From Nipponacmea schrenckii (Eukaryota > Mollusca > Gastropoda > Lottiidae), in assembly GCA_030562195.1 (NCBI GenBank), contig CM060199.1:42164722-42228721 (forward strand): a DNA stretch of 64,000 nt, read 5' to 3'. The notes below the pieces were generated by a model. It ran no database searches. It was given only the letters and a program-made list of their open reading frames with translations, and had not been told where the DNA came from. Shown here piece after piece: positions 21,701 to 36,700 of the stretch (positions are counted from its first letter, which is position 1; every line of letters begins with the position of its first letter). A program made the translations under genes and the position numbers.

Positions 21701-24700
21701 AGAAATTTTATTTAAAAAAAAAAAACATTATATGGTCAGAATTATGCGTATCTACGAAAGTTAATACACCCATGTTATATCATTTCGAATTTTCAAATTA
21801 CACAAACTTAGATAAAGCCCTTTCCTTAATAATTTGAGAAAATATTTTACAAGATGGCGTATGTGGTAATGAGATATACAATATAAAATGAAAGGAAACA
21901 TAAAAACAAAATATTATCACAAAGGGAGAGACTTACCTAATACAAAAATATTACAAACCACTTTGAGAACAGTTTGGTAAAGTGGACACTTTGAGTGTAA
22001 ACCATCGTCATCCTTTGAATTGGATTTGGATGGAAAGTATTTTTTAGCTTTTTGTGTCTCTATTCCATATTTGCAGCACCGTACTGGACATCAAAGAGGT
22101 TTATATTGGCAGTGCTGGGTTTCTTTTTATGTTTTTTGATCCAAGCATCTAGATTTAATCTCAGCATAGCGATTGTATCCATGGTAGATCGCAGTTACGA
22201 TGCAGTAAATACCACTCAAACTAGGGCACTGAATGCAAATACTAATGAATGTTCCAACATAGTAGAGGAAAGAGATTCGGTAAATTTATTACATGTAACC
22301 ATCATTATTTATTTTCAAGCTTATCAACTAAGCTTACTCGACATATTGGATATACCTGTCAAAGAAACGGAATATTATCGACTACTTTGAATATTTTATA
22401 TAATTAAATTCCCAGGTTTATTTTCAATTTTTTAAATTCGTTATTTTGTTCTTACTCTATATCAAAAAGAATTGAAAAACAATAAAAGTTCTGATTGAAA
22501 TTGTGAAAAACATAGCTAAAAATAGAGGGGAAAAGGTTATGGCGGTTTAACTTTTCATTGCAGAAAGGAGAATTCGACTGGGACAAACAACTACAAGGGT
22601 TAATACTCGGGGCCTTCTTTTGGGGATACTGTCTTCTACAGTCAGCATCTGGTTGGATATGTGAAAGATATGGCGTTAAACGAGTCCTTTTGGTAGCCTG
22701 CTCTGTTACATCTGTCATAAGTTTTCTCAGTCCACTTTGCGCTAGAACAAGCCCTTATTTATTTATCTGTATACGAATCACTCTAGGACTTTTCCAGGTA
22801 ATATTTTCATGTTCACTCGTCAGGCTAAAAATGGTACATTTTAACAAAGCAAACACCGATTTGCCACAGGAAGACGCCTTTCTTTCATGATACCGAATCA
22901 CGTCGGAAGACGATAAGTCGAAGTCAATCTCATTTATACGAAGTACGTATATGAAGCCTGTAATTTCAGACACTAATCTATATTCATATCCTAAAAATTA
23001 AAATAAATGACATTATTGTTTAGTAGGAAGCATTTCTGTGCGCTTTGCTGCAAAACAAGTCAGAAGTGATGACAACACAAGTATTCAATCTATATGAATT
23101 TCGTCCATATGCATGCTATTGAGAGCAAATTTATCCATACACAACGTGGTTAAATTTTTAATGTTTATCAAAATTATCTTATTTTAGTGTCCTTTATATC
23201 CGTCATTACAAGTGATATTAACCAAATGGATTCCACCAAGTGAAAAAAGTGGTATATATGGTTTTACTTTCTCAGGTCAGACACTGTGGTGTTTTTCTAC
23301 TAAAAATTAAGGGCGCATTAGCCTTTTCTGACTGGAAAAGGGTGATCTCGATTCTTTGTCTGCGACCGGATTGCGTGTCTGTGATTAATTTTCTTTTCTC
23401 AATCCAGTAATAAATGCGTTAAACCGGAGAATGCTACTATTTACTAGTTACAGGGATTTCGAAACGGATGTATTTTTATGATGGAAGCGTAGGTATCATG
23501 AAGTATCAAATGGGGTTTTCTCCAAATAGTGGTAGTGGTGTTTGTCATTAGAATTATTCACATGCGAACACCTTCACAATAAAAAGGTATCCCAAAAGAT
23601 TTTGAAAAGGTTTTCATACTACAAAGATTACTTCCCAGATAACATCTTAATCGGCATGCAAACATATACGTCTTTTGTTTTTTTTATAAGCCCACATGAA
23701 ATGTGGAGCGTATATTTTTGTCACCCATGTCCGTTCGTCCGCTGGTCATTGCTTATTTTATTGCTCATAAACACACGAAAATTCACCATTCTCGGCGGAT
23801 TTTGACCTAACATTGTGTGAGTGTTCATAATTACTCAAGGATGAACCCTATTGAAAATCAACGAAATCGAAAAAAATATTTAGTATTTATTGCCGTTGTT
23901 TTTTAAATGCTCGTAAACACTCTACAATGTGCATTTCTTGACGAATGAAAGTGTGTTATAACCCAAGGATGAACCCTTTCGAAAATCAGATAAATCAAAT
24001 TATATTAAGTATCAGTTATTGCCCATGTTTTTGAAAACGCGTTCAATTATTTCGTTCGTAAAAACTCTAGAGTGCACAATTCCTTATGGATTTTTGTGAA
24101 ACCTGCTGAAATTGTTAATTACCATCCAAGATTGCTCTCCATTGAAAATCAAACATTTCGAATATATGAATTATGGCCGTTATTCTTTAAAAGAAGTTAT
24201 GACGCGTAAACACACTACACAAGGTACAATTTTGACGAAACAAGTTGAAATAGTTAATTATCCCCCAAGGATGAACCGTACTGAAATTCAAAAAATATCG
24301 AAAAATATTTTACATGAATAATTGCCCTTTTTAGAAAAAAAATATAAAAAAAAAAAACAATTCACACGTATTTGAGAATATATTATTTTGTACTGTTTAC
24401 TTCACGTAAAACACACCAGGCAAACCATCATGGCAAAATCACAAAATCTATTTGTGTTTCGATGATTACTTAACTTGTACAATAATATCTGAAAATACAC
24501 AAAGTATAATTACTGGGTACGAGCACGGCAAACTATGCTTCATAAAATTAAATTTGTTTCGTGGCTTTAAAGAATACAAACCAAAAAATTTGTGTGACTG
24601 TTGTCAACGATTAACCAAAATAAAAGAATGAATAGAAGCACATGTAACTTCCGCTTGCGGGAGAGCAATTCAGATCGTACCCAGTTTACAAAAATGTACC

Positions 24701-27700
24701 CAAAGGCAAAACAGTCCCCCCAGCGACGGAAAATCAAGGGATTTGAGTAGCATTATCATCTAGCTCCTCTTGAGTGGCAATTAATGCTAATTTATGAATA
24801 GGCCTTTCATAAACACCTGTAGATGTTCGAATTTTCACCTTTCTTACTTTACCATCTTTACTGGGATAAACAGCATCAATAAGAGCCAATTTCCATAAAC
24901 TTCGAGGTAAATGGGCATCTAATAAAATACACAAATCACCAATACGTAAATTATCTCTAGTTCTGAACCATTTGTTTCTGGCAAGCAACTGAGGTGCGAA
25001 ATGGTTTAACCATTGCTCCCAGAATAATTGAACCTTGTGCTGAAGAGCATTATTTAAATGTCTCGGATTGATAATATCGTGTTTTTCTGGCTGTGGAGCT
25101 ATAAAATTATGACCTAATAACAAGTAATTAGGGGTTATAGGCGGTGCATCAAAAATACAGTCTGAGGACGGATACAAGGGGCGCATATTAACCAAATAAG
25201 AAACCTCATACAAAATGGTATTCCACTGACTTTGACTGTAACTGCCAAACCCAAATACTCCATCAATAGCCTTCCTAACAGACTTAATTAGAGATTCTAC
25301 AGCTCCATTCATGTGACTAGCTGTAGGAGTATTAAATTTCCATTCAAATTGGGTTCCATTTTTAGCACAATTATTTTGAATCAAAGAAATATTCCATTCC
25401 TTCATCAATTCTCTCAAATAAACCTGAGCACCAACAAAGTTTTTACCATTATCTGAAAATATTAACTTTGGCCAACCCCTAATTGATGCAAACCTCCTCA
25501 ATGCCATTAAAAAATGATCTGAAGACTCCTCCATGACCAACTCAACATGAATTGCTCTCATGGTTAAACAAGTAAATATGCATCCATAAGCCTTATCAAT
25601 AGTCTTTCTGCCAACTGTGACTTTTAATGGACCAAATAGATCAATAGAGGTATTCCAAAAGGCAGGTGTACTAACATCCACACGAAAACTTGGTAAATGA
25701 CCCATTTCTTGACCCAATAATGGCTGTCGTCTTCTTTTACAAATGACACAAGAATGATAAATAGACCTGACGATATCTTTCACACCAATTATCCAGTACT
25801 TCTTTCGTGATTCATCCACAAGACGTTTATAACCAGGATGTCCCAATTTATGATGAAGTGATATCAACATGCTTCTTACCAATTTACTCTCTTTTGGCAG
25901 AATCACTTGGTGGCACAGATCATACGGTAAACTGGAGGCATTTTCTAATCGTCCTTTTGCTCGAACAACACCATAAGTATCTACAAAGGGCTGAAGTCCC
26001 TTAAATGAGATATTACTAACATCAATATTCTTTTGAATTCTTCTAATCAGGAACAGTTCAGCAACTCTGATTTCATCAAAAGTCAAATTTCCCGCTTTTC
26101 TGAGTTTAGGACAATTACCAATAAATCTTAACCATATGGCAACATAACGGCATACTTTGAACCAATCAGTAGTTCTTCCCATAAACACATCTACTATATC
26201 ACCTATTTGGACTGGCATAATCTTCACAGGTTTTCTTTCAGGGTCATTTTTATCATACTTCTTTGTAGTTTCCAAAATTGGCCACTGTTGTTCAGGCAAA
26301 AGCAGGAATTTGGGACCTTCATGCCACAATTTGAGTTCATCAACATTAACCCCTCTTGTCAAGGCATCAGCATGGTTCATTCCACTTGGGATGTAGCGCC
26401 AAATTACTGGATCGTGACTCTCTTGAATCTCTGCTATTCTAACCCCAACAAATGGTTTAAATGATCTTGGAGTACTCCTAATCCAGGATAATGCAGTAGT
26501 TGAATCGCTCCATAAAACAATTTTAGCAAAATCTGTCCTTAACGTTGACTTGACAGAATCTACCAGTCTCGATAATATCACACATCCCATTAATTCTAAA
26601 CGAGATTTCGCCGCAACTAATCTACAGTCAACTAAGCCAGTATTTAATGTCCATCTTAGAAACACACAACAACCAAATCCACTTTCTCCACCATCTGCAA
26701 ATCCATGTAGTTGAGGGTATCCAATGACTCCTTCAGGTTTTATACTTCTATGAGTGGAAAAATCATTAATGGCAGGCAACTTGGCTAATAAAATGAAGCA
26801 ATATCTGTCGACAGAACATCATCCCATTCGAGTCCGGCAGACTCTGCATTTCATTTTTAAATTTCATCATGACAGGACTAATCAAACCCAAAGGATCCCA
26901 GCAGGCAGCAATTATACCAAACACTATTCGCTTGGTTAAAACTATAGGCTGGATAGCAGACAAATTACATTTCAGACCAAAACTATCTTCCACCTTGTTC
27001 CACTTGTGTCCAAGTATAGGTATTGTAACTTCATCCGGGACTTCATCAACTTTTCTATCATTACTATGCCAGGCTTTTATCTGGAAACAACCATTACCTC
27101 GATTTCATTAATGACTTTTAAAACATTACAAGAATTAGCTAAAGAGTTTGCTATATCATCCATATAAATATGGTGAAGTAATTCTTCTTTGGCAAAAGGG
27201 AAGACATTGGCGTATTTTCTGGCTAAAATTTGAATGGCTGAACAGGCTAAATCCGGCGAAGACTTGTCACCAAAACTCAGGCGAACCCACTGATAAACAT
27301 CTGGTTCCACAGACGTATTTCCATTGCGCCACAAGAAACGATGGAAGGGCTGATCATCAGGATGTATACTAACCATATTGAACATTTTCTTGATATCACC
27401 ACAAAATGCAATTGTATCCTGTCTGAAACCTAACAATACTTGAAATAAATCATTCAAATAATTGGGACCTTTTTCCAGGGCATCATTTAGAGAAATACCA
27501 TCTACTTGGGCAGATGAATCAAAAACAATCCGAATCTTTGTGCCTGCAGCTTCTGGTCCCTCTACTTCCCTATGTGGTAGAAGCAAAAAATGGTTTAGAC
27601 CAATCAACTGATGACAGTTTTAAACAGAATTCATCATCTATAAGTTTTTGTATTTCTCCATCATATAAACTGATTTTACCAGCTCGTCCAAGTCGTTTTT

Positions 27701-30700
27701 CTAATGATACAAGACGAGATAACCCTACTGTCTGGAAAATTAGGATGACCTGACTTCCAAGGCATTTTCATTTGTATCCTACCTTCAGGAAGAAAAGTGG
27801 TATTTAACTCAACACTCTTAATAAATGCAGACTCAACTAACTCACTTTCTTTACAATGACACTGCTTCGTAGCTTTGACACCCAAACTTTCCACTTCGAA
27901 AAACTTGGCTAAATTAGGCTCACCTAAAATTGAAACATGATTAACATAATTGACATCAGTATTCTTCAAATCTCCAATTAGAATCCAACCTAAAGGAGTT
28001 TGTTTGGCTATGGGGGAATCTACATTATTGGTAGAACACTGACCAATTTCCTTGAAAGCTAATGGAAAATCTGTGCCTATTAATATTTCGACTGGACCAC
28101 CATCACAATATATACTTCCTACTAAACCTGGGGAAATTTACACAAATCTTGTTTATCAAAGGGTGGTATATCTCCACAGACAGTTTCAAGAGAGTTAACA
28201 TTCAATTGATAAATAACATTACTGTCTAAAGCAGACATTCTTAAGTTATAGACACGAGATTTTACAAACGTTTCCTGACCAGCTGCCAATCTGATATGCA
28301 TATTCTGCAAATTGTCTCCTTAAAGGCGCATTTTGTTAACAAAAGATTTCTTAACTAAAGATCTTTGACTACCAGAATCAATTAATGCCGTTGCCAAATG
28401 TGGTACACCAAACTGGTCATATACCTTAACTCTTACTACAGGTAAATTACTAGTTGAGGCATTGGCCTCCTTTGTGTTGTCATCTACATTTTCATGCAAC
28501 AGTGGATCACAATTTGAGACATTACATTTTTGTTTTTCATAACAAAATCTGGTTAGATGACCAACCTTAAGACAGCAAAAGCAACATTTATTAGCCTTAA
28601 TCAAATCCCAACGATCTGAAACCTTCATTTTATTAAAGACTGGGCAATTTCTAAGCAAATGAAATTTACTACATTTTAAAATGCAAGTGCGAGAGTTGGA
28701 AGCTTTGACAGAAACAGGATGTGATCGAGGTGCACTGACCTTTTTACCATCATCAATCATGCTTGAACGTAACTGTGCTACAATGCCTAACCAGGAAACA
28801 AGTGTCTCAAGAGTTTTAGGTAAATGCTTATCATGACACATAGACTTATATTTGTACTGGTCTTCCATAATCAACTTGTCTAACAAGTCTACTACTATGT
28901 AATCAGATTTCAGATCGTGAGTTTTCCCTAAATCTACAAATCTAACTATAAATGACCTAATTTCTGAGGCAAATGCCTTTAAGCTGTTTGAATGCCCATT
29001 TTTGAGAGAATTGTAACATTTTATGTCTCTCAAAAGTAGAGACATCAACTCATCTACATTACCATAATTCTGATCTAATATTTCAAGAGCAGAGTCAATA
29101 GTCATACAATGTAAAACATCTTTTCTAACTGGTGGCTGCACAGCTTCCTTTATTCTCTGCAATTGTTCCTCTCTATCTTGGGCGTATTTATTCATGTTTG
29201 ACACAAAGGAAAATCGCCAGCTTGGATATTGACACAAGGGAAATCGCCAGCTTGGATATTCGCGTATGTTACCAGAGAAAGTTTGTATCTTCAATCTTTC
29301 AAGTTGGGATTTAACAGGAACTGCTTTACGGGTACTTACAGTTGTAACCTTGGCTTCTTTTTGTATCAAGACTCTCTGAAATTCCGCTGTAATTTTTGAT
29401 CTGATCACATTAACTTCTCTTAAATAGTCAATATTATCTTCAATTTCACTTACAGATATATCAGCTGGAAGGTTTTTTATAACATTTTCATTGGCCTCAC
29501 ACAAAGAGTCATACATATTTTCTAACGTTTCATATGTCTTATTAAGTTGATCTTCTGTTGGTACAGGGCCACTAAGCAGTGATTCGGCTGACTTAACTGC
29601 AAACGTAAATAAACGCTTGGCTGTTGATCGGTTTTTCTTGACATCTTCCATTACAAATTTTGAGATTGTTCTGGCTTATATATAAAAAAAAACAATTCAC
29701 ACGTATTTGAGAATATATTATTTTGTACTGTTAACTTCACGTAAAATCACAAAATCTATTTGTGTTTCGATGATTACTTAACTTGTACAATAATATCTGA
29801 AAATACACAAAGTATAATTATTGGGTACGAGCACGGCAAACTATGCTTCATAAAATTAAATTTGTTTCGTGGCTTTAAAGAATACATTCCTCAAAATTTG
29901 TGTGACTGTTGTCAACTGTCGTTCTCTTTGGGCTAATAAAAAACCAATTGCCTCACTGCAAATCAATTAAATACGTACAATTATTATTTAACTACATACA
30001 CAAAAAAGTTATTAAATTGACAAATACAATAGAAAATACTGAAACAAAACGAAAGATAAGTAAGCTACTCACTGAATATTTGGCAGTTCCCAATAAAGAA
30101 CGTAAACATTGCTAGAAGCAAATAATAGAGAAACAAAATTAAATATACGTCTCAAGTAAAATCAATGACTGTAGTATCAAAGTCAATACGTGTTAAACGA
30201 AAGTGCTCAATGACCAGCGCGATGAGCAGAAAAAATAAATAAATAAATACTGAGTTTTTAATTACTCTTGAATAGAAATAAAGAAGTACACGCGCGTAGT
30301 TCGAAAGATTCTCTCCAGAGATAACACTCCCCCACCCTGAGCAACAAGCTCAAACAACGAAGGCAAAACAAAACAAAATAAAAACATACTAGAAACATAG
30401 TTATAACAAACAGAAACATAAATACATATAATATTTGTACACTAATAACTATACTGTACTTTGCAGTGAAAATACACAGAAACGTTAATTAAACTTAATT
30501 AATTAAGTGAGCACCACCAATTAATTTGCTCCTTCAAGCAAACCAATTTATTTACGGGCCTGACAAGAGTGGATGAACGTGTTTTTACAGTGACAGAACG
30601 CACATGACCATCGCGACAGACTTTTGCCTCATGTACTAAGGCAAGCGGCCATAACGAGCGTGGCAATGCCATATCTAAGACCAGAACCAAATCTCCTACC

Positions 30701-33700
30701 TTAAGATCTCGTTCGACTGTATTCCATTTATGCCTCAGCTTTAATGTAGGTAAATACAGTTTTAGCCACTTCTTCCAAAAGACATCAGAAAGATGCTGAA
30801 CATATTTCCACCGAGATTGATAATAATCTCTTGTTGAGGATATAGTAAGAGGTTTAGCATGTGAACTATTAATCAGAAGAATATTATTAGGAGACAATGC
30901 TGTAATGTCAGAGGGGTCGTCACTCATTTCGTTATAGGGCGTGAATTCATTATGTATTCTATTTCAGTGAAAAGTGTAGAAAGTGCATCGAAAGAGAATA
31001 TTTTGATTGATAAAGACAGCGCATTAAACACCCTACGAAAAACGCCAATAAGGCTTTCCCACACGCCACCGAAATTAGATGCATTTGGTGGATTGAAATG
31101 CCATTCTACATTATTCAATAGAAAAAAGGAAGATAGTTTGCTGCAAGAATTCCATTTATTGACAGACAAAACGGAGCTCATTATTTGCACCCACGAGATT
31201 AGTACCATTATCGGAATATATCGGAGTCCCTCTTCTGGATCGAAATCTGACAAAAGCATTAAGAAAACTATCAGCGGATAAGGAGTCCAGTATCTCGATA
31301 TGAACCGCTCTTGTAACAAGGCAAGTAAAAATACAACCATATTTTTTGTACGAGTTTCTACCAAGAGTTGTAAAAAAATGGACCGAAGCAATCAATACCT
31401 ACCGTTGAGAATGGGGGCTCATGGGGAGTTATACGATCAAAAGGTAGGTCTGACATGACTGTTGTGATGGTTTAGAAACAGACGTCTGCACTTCAAACAG
31501 TTTACCTTGCGAATTAAAGACCTGCACTGGACAATCCAATATTTCTCTCTTATTATGCTCATCAACCATTCACATCCTACATGAAAAAGAATAATGGTAA
31601 GAATTTACAATAAGACTTCCCAGAGAACTTTTAGGAATTATCACCAAATTCTTATTCGAATTATCTCTACCTTTTACTACGAGCAACCCATGCTCATTTA
31701 TAACAGCACCTAATTTAAGAATAGAAGAAGATTTTTTGATCGGCTTGTCGTTTTGCAGATTCTGTATCTCTGAAAGATAAAATATATTTTGATAAGTTTG
31801 TATAATCAATCTCTCCGATTCTTCCAGACATTCTATAGAAAGAGAAAGTGAAGTTATTCGTCTCAGGAAGAAATCCTTAATTAATAAGAGCCATGCAACC
31901 GCCTTTATTGCTCTTTTCCAGTCGGAAAAATACTCAACTATCTTCACGATGGGATTCTCATAATCATTTGTAAAAATGACTTTTTCATTTCAAGCTGTGG
32001 ATCATCAACTGGTGAATGTTTTGATTTCGGCCAAAAACATTTATGTGACGAGAGGAACTGAGGACCAACGAACCAAAGTGTTTTATCAGCTAACGAAGGC
32101 ACGCCCCGAGTGAGAAGGTCGGCTGGATTTTCAGAACCTGAAATATGTCTCCATTGTGAGAATTTGGTTATCGATTTAATATAAGTGGAACGATTAGCAA
32201 CAAAGGTTTTGTATCTCGAACTCTCTGAGGATAGCCACTGTAAAACAATATTACTGTCAGACCAAAACATGGATTCAGACAAAGATATATTCAATTGATT
32301 ACGAAGAACGTGATCAACCTTAACGGCAAGAACTGCAGCCTGCAATTCAAGTCTTGGATGGTCATCTTCTTAACTGGAGCAACTTTGCATTTTGACATCA
32401 TCAATGCGATGTGTACTTTACCAAATGCATCGACACAGCGAAGATAAGAGACACAACCGTACGCTGATTCGCTGGCATCAGCAAAGTGATGTAATTCCAG
32501 AAAAGAGTCATTAAAAGATTCAGGTTTAACACATCGCTTGAAACGAAGCAACTCTAAACTTTGAAGATAATTTAACCACGACTTCCACCTGGCCATAACA
32601 TCTGGACTAACTTCTTCGTCCCATTCAAGACTGTCTCTTGTAACTTCCTGCAATATAATTCTTCCCTTAATAGAAATGGGGTTTATAAGACCAAGCGGAT
32701 CAAAAATAGAAGCTACAACTTTTAGCATAGTCCTTCGAGTCACATTCTCGGACATCTTCAACGATGAAAAAGAAAAATAGAAATAATCTTCACTAACATT
32801 CCACTTTACACCTAAAGCCTTTGTCTCGGTAGATTCAAAGACTTTACCCTCTTTGGCTCGATCCTTATCAGGAACAGAGTTAAAGACATTTTCGCTGCTA
32901 GTAACGAAATTGGTGAGATTGAAACCGCCTTTAAGTAAACTGTTCTTTTGTTCCTTTAACAACATTTGACAATTCATCAACCGACGGTGAGGAGTGTAAC
33001 AAATCGTCCACATAAAATGAATTCATAACAGCATCATAAACAACCTTACTTACCATTGAATCATCAAGCACAGTTCTACGCAATGCGTAAGTAGAACTAG
33101 CAGCGCACCAGATTCCCCCAAAGACATGGCCTGTCATACGAAATGTGGAAAGTTTATTATTTTCATCAAACCAAAGAAAAACGCAGACAATCCCTCTGAG
33201 ATGGGGGTATAACAACTTGGTAATACATACATTTCACGTCAGCACATACAGCAAACTCGTGCTGTCGAAAACGAAGAAGAACATGTAAAAGATTATTGAT
33301 AAGATCTGGGCCTTGATAACATTTGTCGTTCAAAGACTCACCCTGAAACTTTGCAGCACAGTCATAAACCACCCTTACCTTGTCAGGTTTCTTGTCTGTT
33401 AACTATGGCATGGTGAGGCAAATACCACACACGAGAAGGTAATTCAGCCGAAATGGGTACTGGCTCAGCATACTGTGATTGAAAGAGCTTTTCATTTTCT
33501 ACATGGTATCTATCATACATACCTTTGATGTGCAAAATCTTTATCAAACCTTTTAATCTGTGCTCTGCTACTGAAACATTGTTAGGGAATAAGGAATTGG
33601 GTTTATAGGGTATAGGAATTACATAATGGCCCTTGTTGTCAAGATATGTTTCTGCATCCCACAAATCAAGTACATATTTGTCTTCCTCAGACATACTCGT

Positions 33701-36700
33701 AGAATCATCCAACTCCTGAAGCTCCTCGTGCCACAATAAGTCGAGACCACGAAGCTGTGGTTTAGGAGCATCTTGGAACCTGGTTATAAAATTACTAATT
33801 ATATGTTGAGAAGGGATATTTGGGTATCCGATACAACCAGATAAAGCCCAACCAAGAAGATATTTACAAGCAAATGGCTCCTCTTTTCTACCTTTCCTAA
33901 CCTCTAGTGGAATAAGAGCCTCAGAATGATCCTGACCGATAAGGATATCAACAGAAACGTTTCCGGTGTGCAAACCAGGTATATCTTTTAAATAAGAAAA
34001 GGAAGACAAATCAATACTAGCATTATTGACTGGTATGTTATTAACAACAGCTATATGATGCATATTCAGTGTTATCGTTTAAACTAGACTTGATAGACAA
34101 TGTCCTAAGGACCTTTCTCCTTTTATCACTTACTCCATTGATTGTATTAATAGGATACTTTATGCTAATGGTATCAGCATTATTGCCGATTCGATTTAAA
34201 AGTCTTTCAGTACAAAAACTATCTGTGGCTCCTGAATCTAAAAGAGCAAAACTTGTACATTTATTGTTAATGATAACTGGGGATAACTGTAATATGGACG
34301 TTTTATTTATTAAGAAGATTTACAGAAGATGCCTCATCTTCATGTAACAAATACGAATGCCTTTGAGAACAATTTGAACATTTATATGTACTCTTACAGG
34401 ATTCTGCATGATTACCAAGGCATATTCGACACAGACTTTTACTGGACACAAAATCCTTTCTTGCATCTAATGACATATCATGGAAGTGATGACATCTGTA
34501 CAGTCGATGATTTTCACCACACAAAGAGCAAATATTTGTGAATGAAGTAAATAAACTAGAGGATCTCGGACGAGGATTAGAAATATTACCATCAGGCTTA
34601 AAGAAATCAAAACCATATACAGGATCATTCATATATAGCGCTTCTTTGCAGATGAACTCGACAAAATGTTGGAAATTTGGATACTCGTTTTTTCGTTCCA
34701 AAGTCTCAAGTGCAAATGACCTCCACTTACCTCTTACAGACCTAATAGTTACTCTATTTAGGATATCCTTAAGGGATAATAGGCGTTAGAACGAACATAA
34801 AATTTTAAGTTCACTCAAATTTGGACAATATCAGTATATATCCATCAGTGGACTTACCTATACATCAAAATCCCTATAAAATCCGACAAATCCCCAAAAT
34901 ATAGTAGTTAATCATAAAACGCTTGAGCCATCCATCAAGCGATTTTCAAATCGTGTAAATATAAGGGAAGTAAACTCTAACATGTGAGTTTTCACGCGTC
35001 CTTGACCCCTACTGTTGAATTGCACAATGATGTTTTAGCGTTGATTTACCAGACGCTTTTATTCTCAAACTGAATGGAATCGTCGCTGGCTCACTTTTTT
35101 TTAAAATTCCGAATATATTTTTATTTGTGGCATTTTAAAATTTGGTAAAGTGTGGGATGCATACTTATTTAACTAATAGTCAATATTAAACACAAATATA
35201 AGCCGTAGGACGAGTGTATTCTAACGCCTATTATCCCTTTAAAGAATGTCTGCGAACTTACCTCGTGTAATTTGTGAAGCTCAAACAAAACTGTATAAAC
35301 ATCACTTAACGAATCTGCCAAGGACAATAATTCTTGAGCGGTTTTGATTGGTTTTCCAGATCTTAAAGAAGAAATTAATTCATTAGCAATAGAATGTGGA
35401 TTGCCACACCGTCTTTCCAAAATATCTAAAGCATCCAAGTATCCTTCACTAGGATCAATAGACGAGCAACCTGAAATTAGTTTGGCTGCATTTCCAACAC
35501 AATACTGCTGGAGCAAATTTAATTTAGTCAGTGGGTCATTAGTACAGCTCTCAACCGATTGTTTAAATTGATTCATAAATTGGTGGTACTTACTGGGAGT
35601 TCCATCAAAGTGTTTTAATTCAACTTTAGGAAGTTGTAATAACTTAATTAATTCAGATAGTTTATCATTGCTGCAATCAGCTTTAAATTCAAAATTTCAT
35701 TTGCCAAGTGGTCATCTCTACGAAATGGTGATTGTGGGGACGATACAAGATAAGTATTAACTCTTTCAATAATGCTACAATAACTTTTATGGATATCATC
35801 AATGTACTTCTCTGAGGCACTTAAATAATCATCAAAATTTTCAGTTTCTAACGAATTCAAAATGAAGTCCTGATAATTATCACATGCGTTAACTAATTCA
35901 GTGTAGAGTTGCTTTAATCTCAACATGCTGCTTTTCATACTCTCGGGGTCTCGTTCCGCAAAGAAACTCTCCAATTTGTTTAGTTCTCTCGTAAACACAA
36001 TTTTTTTCTGTGTTCTTAATTTCTTCAGCTCTTCCATGGTAGTCGATCAGCTTATTCATGAACTGTCGTTCTCTTTGGGCTAATAAAAAACCAATTGCCT
36101 CATCAGAAACAGTTTATTAGGATGTCGTTCACTGCAAATCAATTAAATACGTACAATTATTATTTAACTACATACACAAAAAAGTTATTAAATTGACAAA
36201 TACAATAGAAAATACTGAAACAAAACGAAAGATAAGTAAGCTACTCATTGAATATTGGCAGTTCCCAATAAAGAACGTAAACATTGCTAGAAGCAAATAA
36301 TAGAGAAACAAAATTAAATATACGTCTCAAGTAAAATCAATGACTGTAGTATCAAAGTCAATACGTGTTAAAACGAAAAGTGCTCAATGACCAGCGCATG
36401 AGCAGAAAAAATAAATAAATAAATACTGAGTTTTAATTACTCTTGAATAGAAATAAAGAAGTACACGCGCGTAGTTCGAAAGATTCTCTCCAGAGATAAC
36501 ATCAACGATTAACCAAAATAAAAGAATGAATAGAAGCACGTGTAACTTCCGCTTGCGGGAGAGCAATTCAGATGGTACCCAGTTTACAAAAATGTACCCA
36601 AAGGCAAAACACCCTGCAAGGCACAATTCCTAACTGATTTCGAATGAAACTTGCTGGAATTGTTTAATTTTACCTAAAGATAAACATATTGAAAATCAAA

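Larger units (their letters stand above)
29917..36501 (-). mobile_element. BEL/Pao retrotransposon BEL-2, inserted in the BEL-1 LTR
   Basis: LTRs 29917-30326 and 36064-36501 begin TGTCGTTCTC and end AGATAACA on the plus strand. The 5-bp target duplication TCAAC stands at 29912-29916 and 36502-36506; the unbroken BEL-1 left LTR has a single TCAAC at the same place. A purine tract (minus strand GGGTGGGGGAG) abuts the left LTR. The LTRs differ by one substitution, about five single-base indels and one 28-bp gap, so this is a young insertion. Confidence 0.93.
24342..36611 (-). mobile_element. BEL/Pao retrotransposon BEL-1 (host of BEL-2)
   Basis: Minus-strand LTR retrotransposon. Left LTR 24342-24713; right LTR 29680-29916 plus 36507-36611, split by BEL-2. 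The LTR starts TGTTTTGCC (minus strand) next to a purine tract (GCTGGGGGGAC, 24714-24724). The two LTRs differ by about eight substitutions and one ~26-bp gap in ~345 compared bases, so it is older than BEL-2. gag and RNase H-integrase are long and open; the middle of pol is broken. The junction with the pearl-like element lacks a clean target duplication (CCCTG on the right). Confidence 0.88.

Noticed and set aside
24342..24713. A clean 5-bp target duplication for BEL-1
   Set aside because: The right flank is CCCTG but the left flank reads CCCTT followed by an A/T run; the exact outer LTR end cannot be fixed.
33995..34541. Plus-strand frames of 70-92 residues
   Set aside because: Antisense to the BEL-2 protease and zinc knuckles, which are clear on the minus strand.
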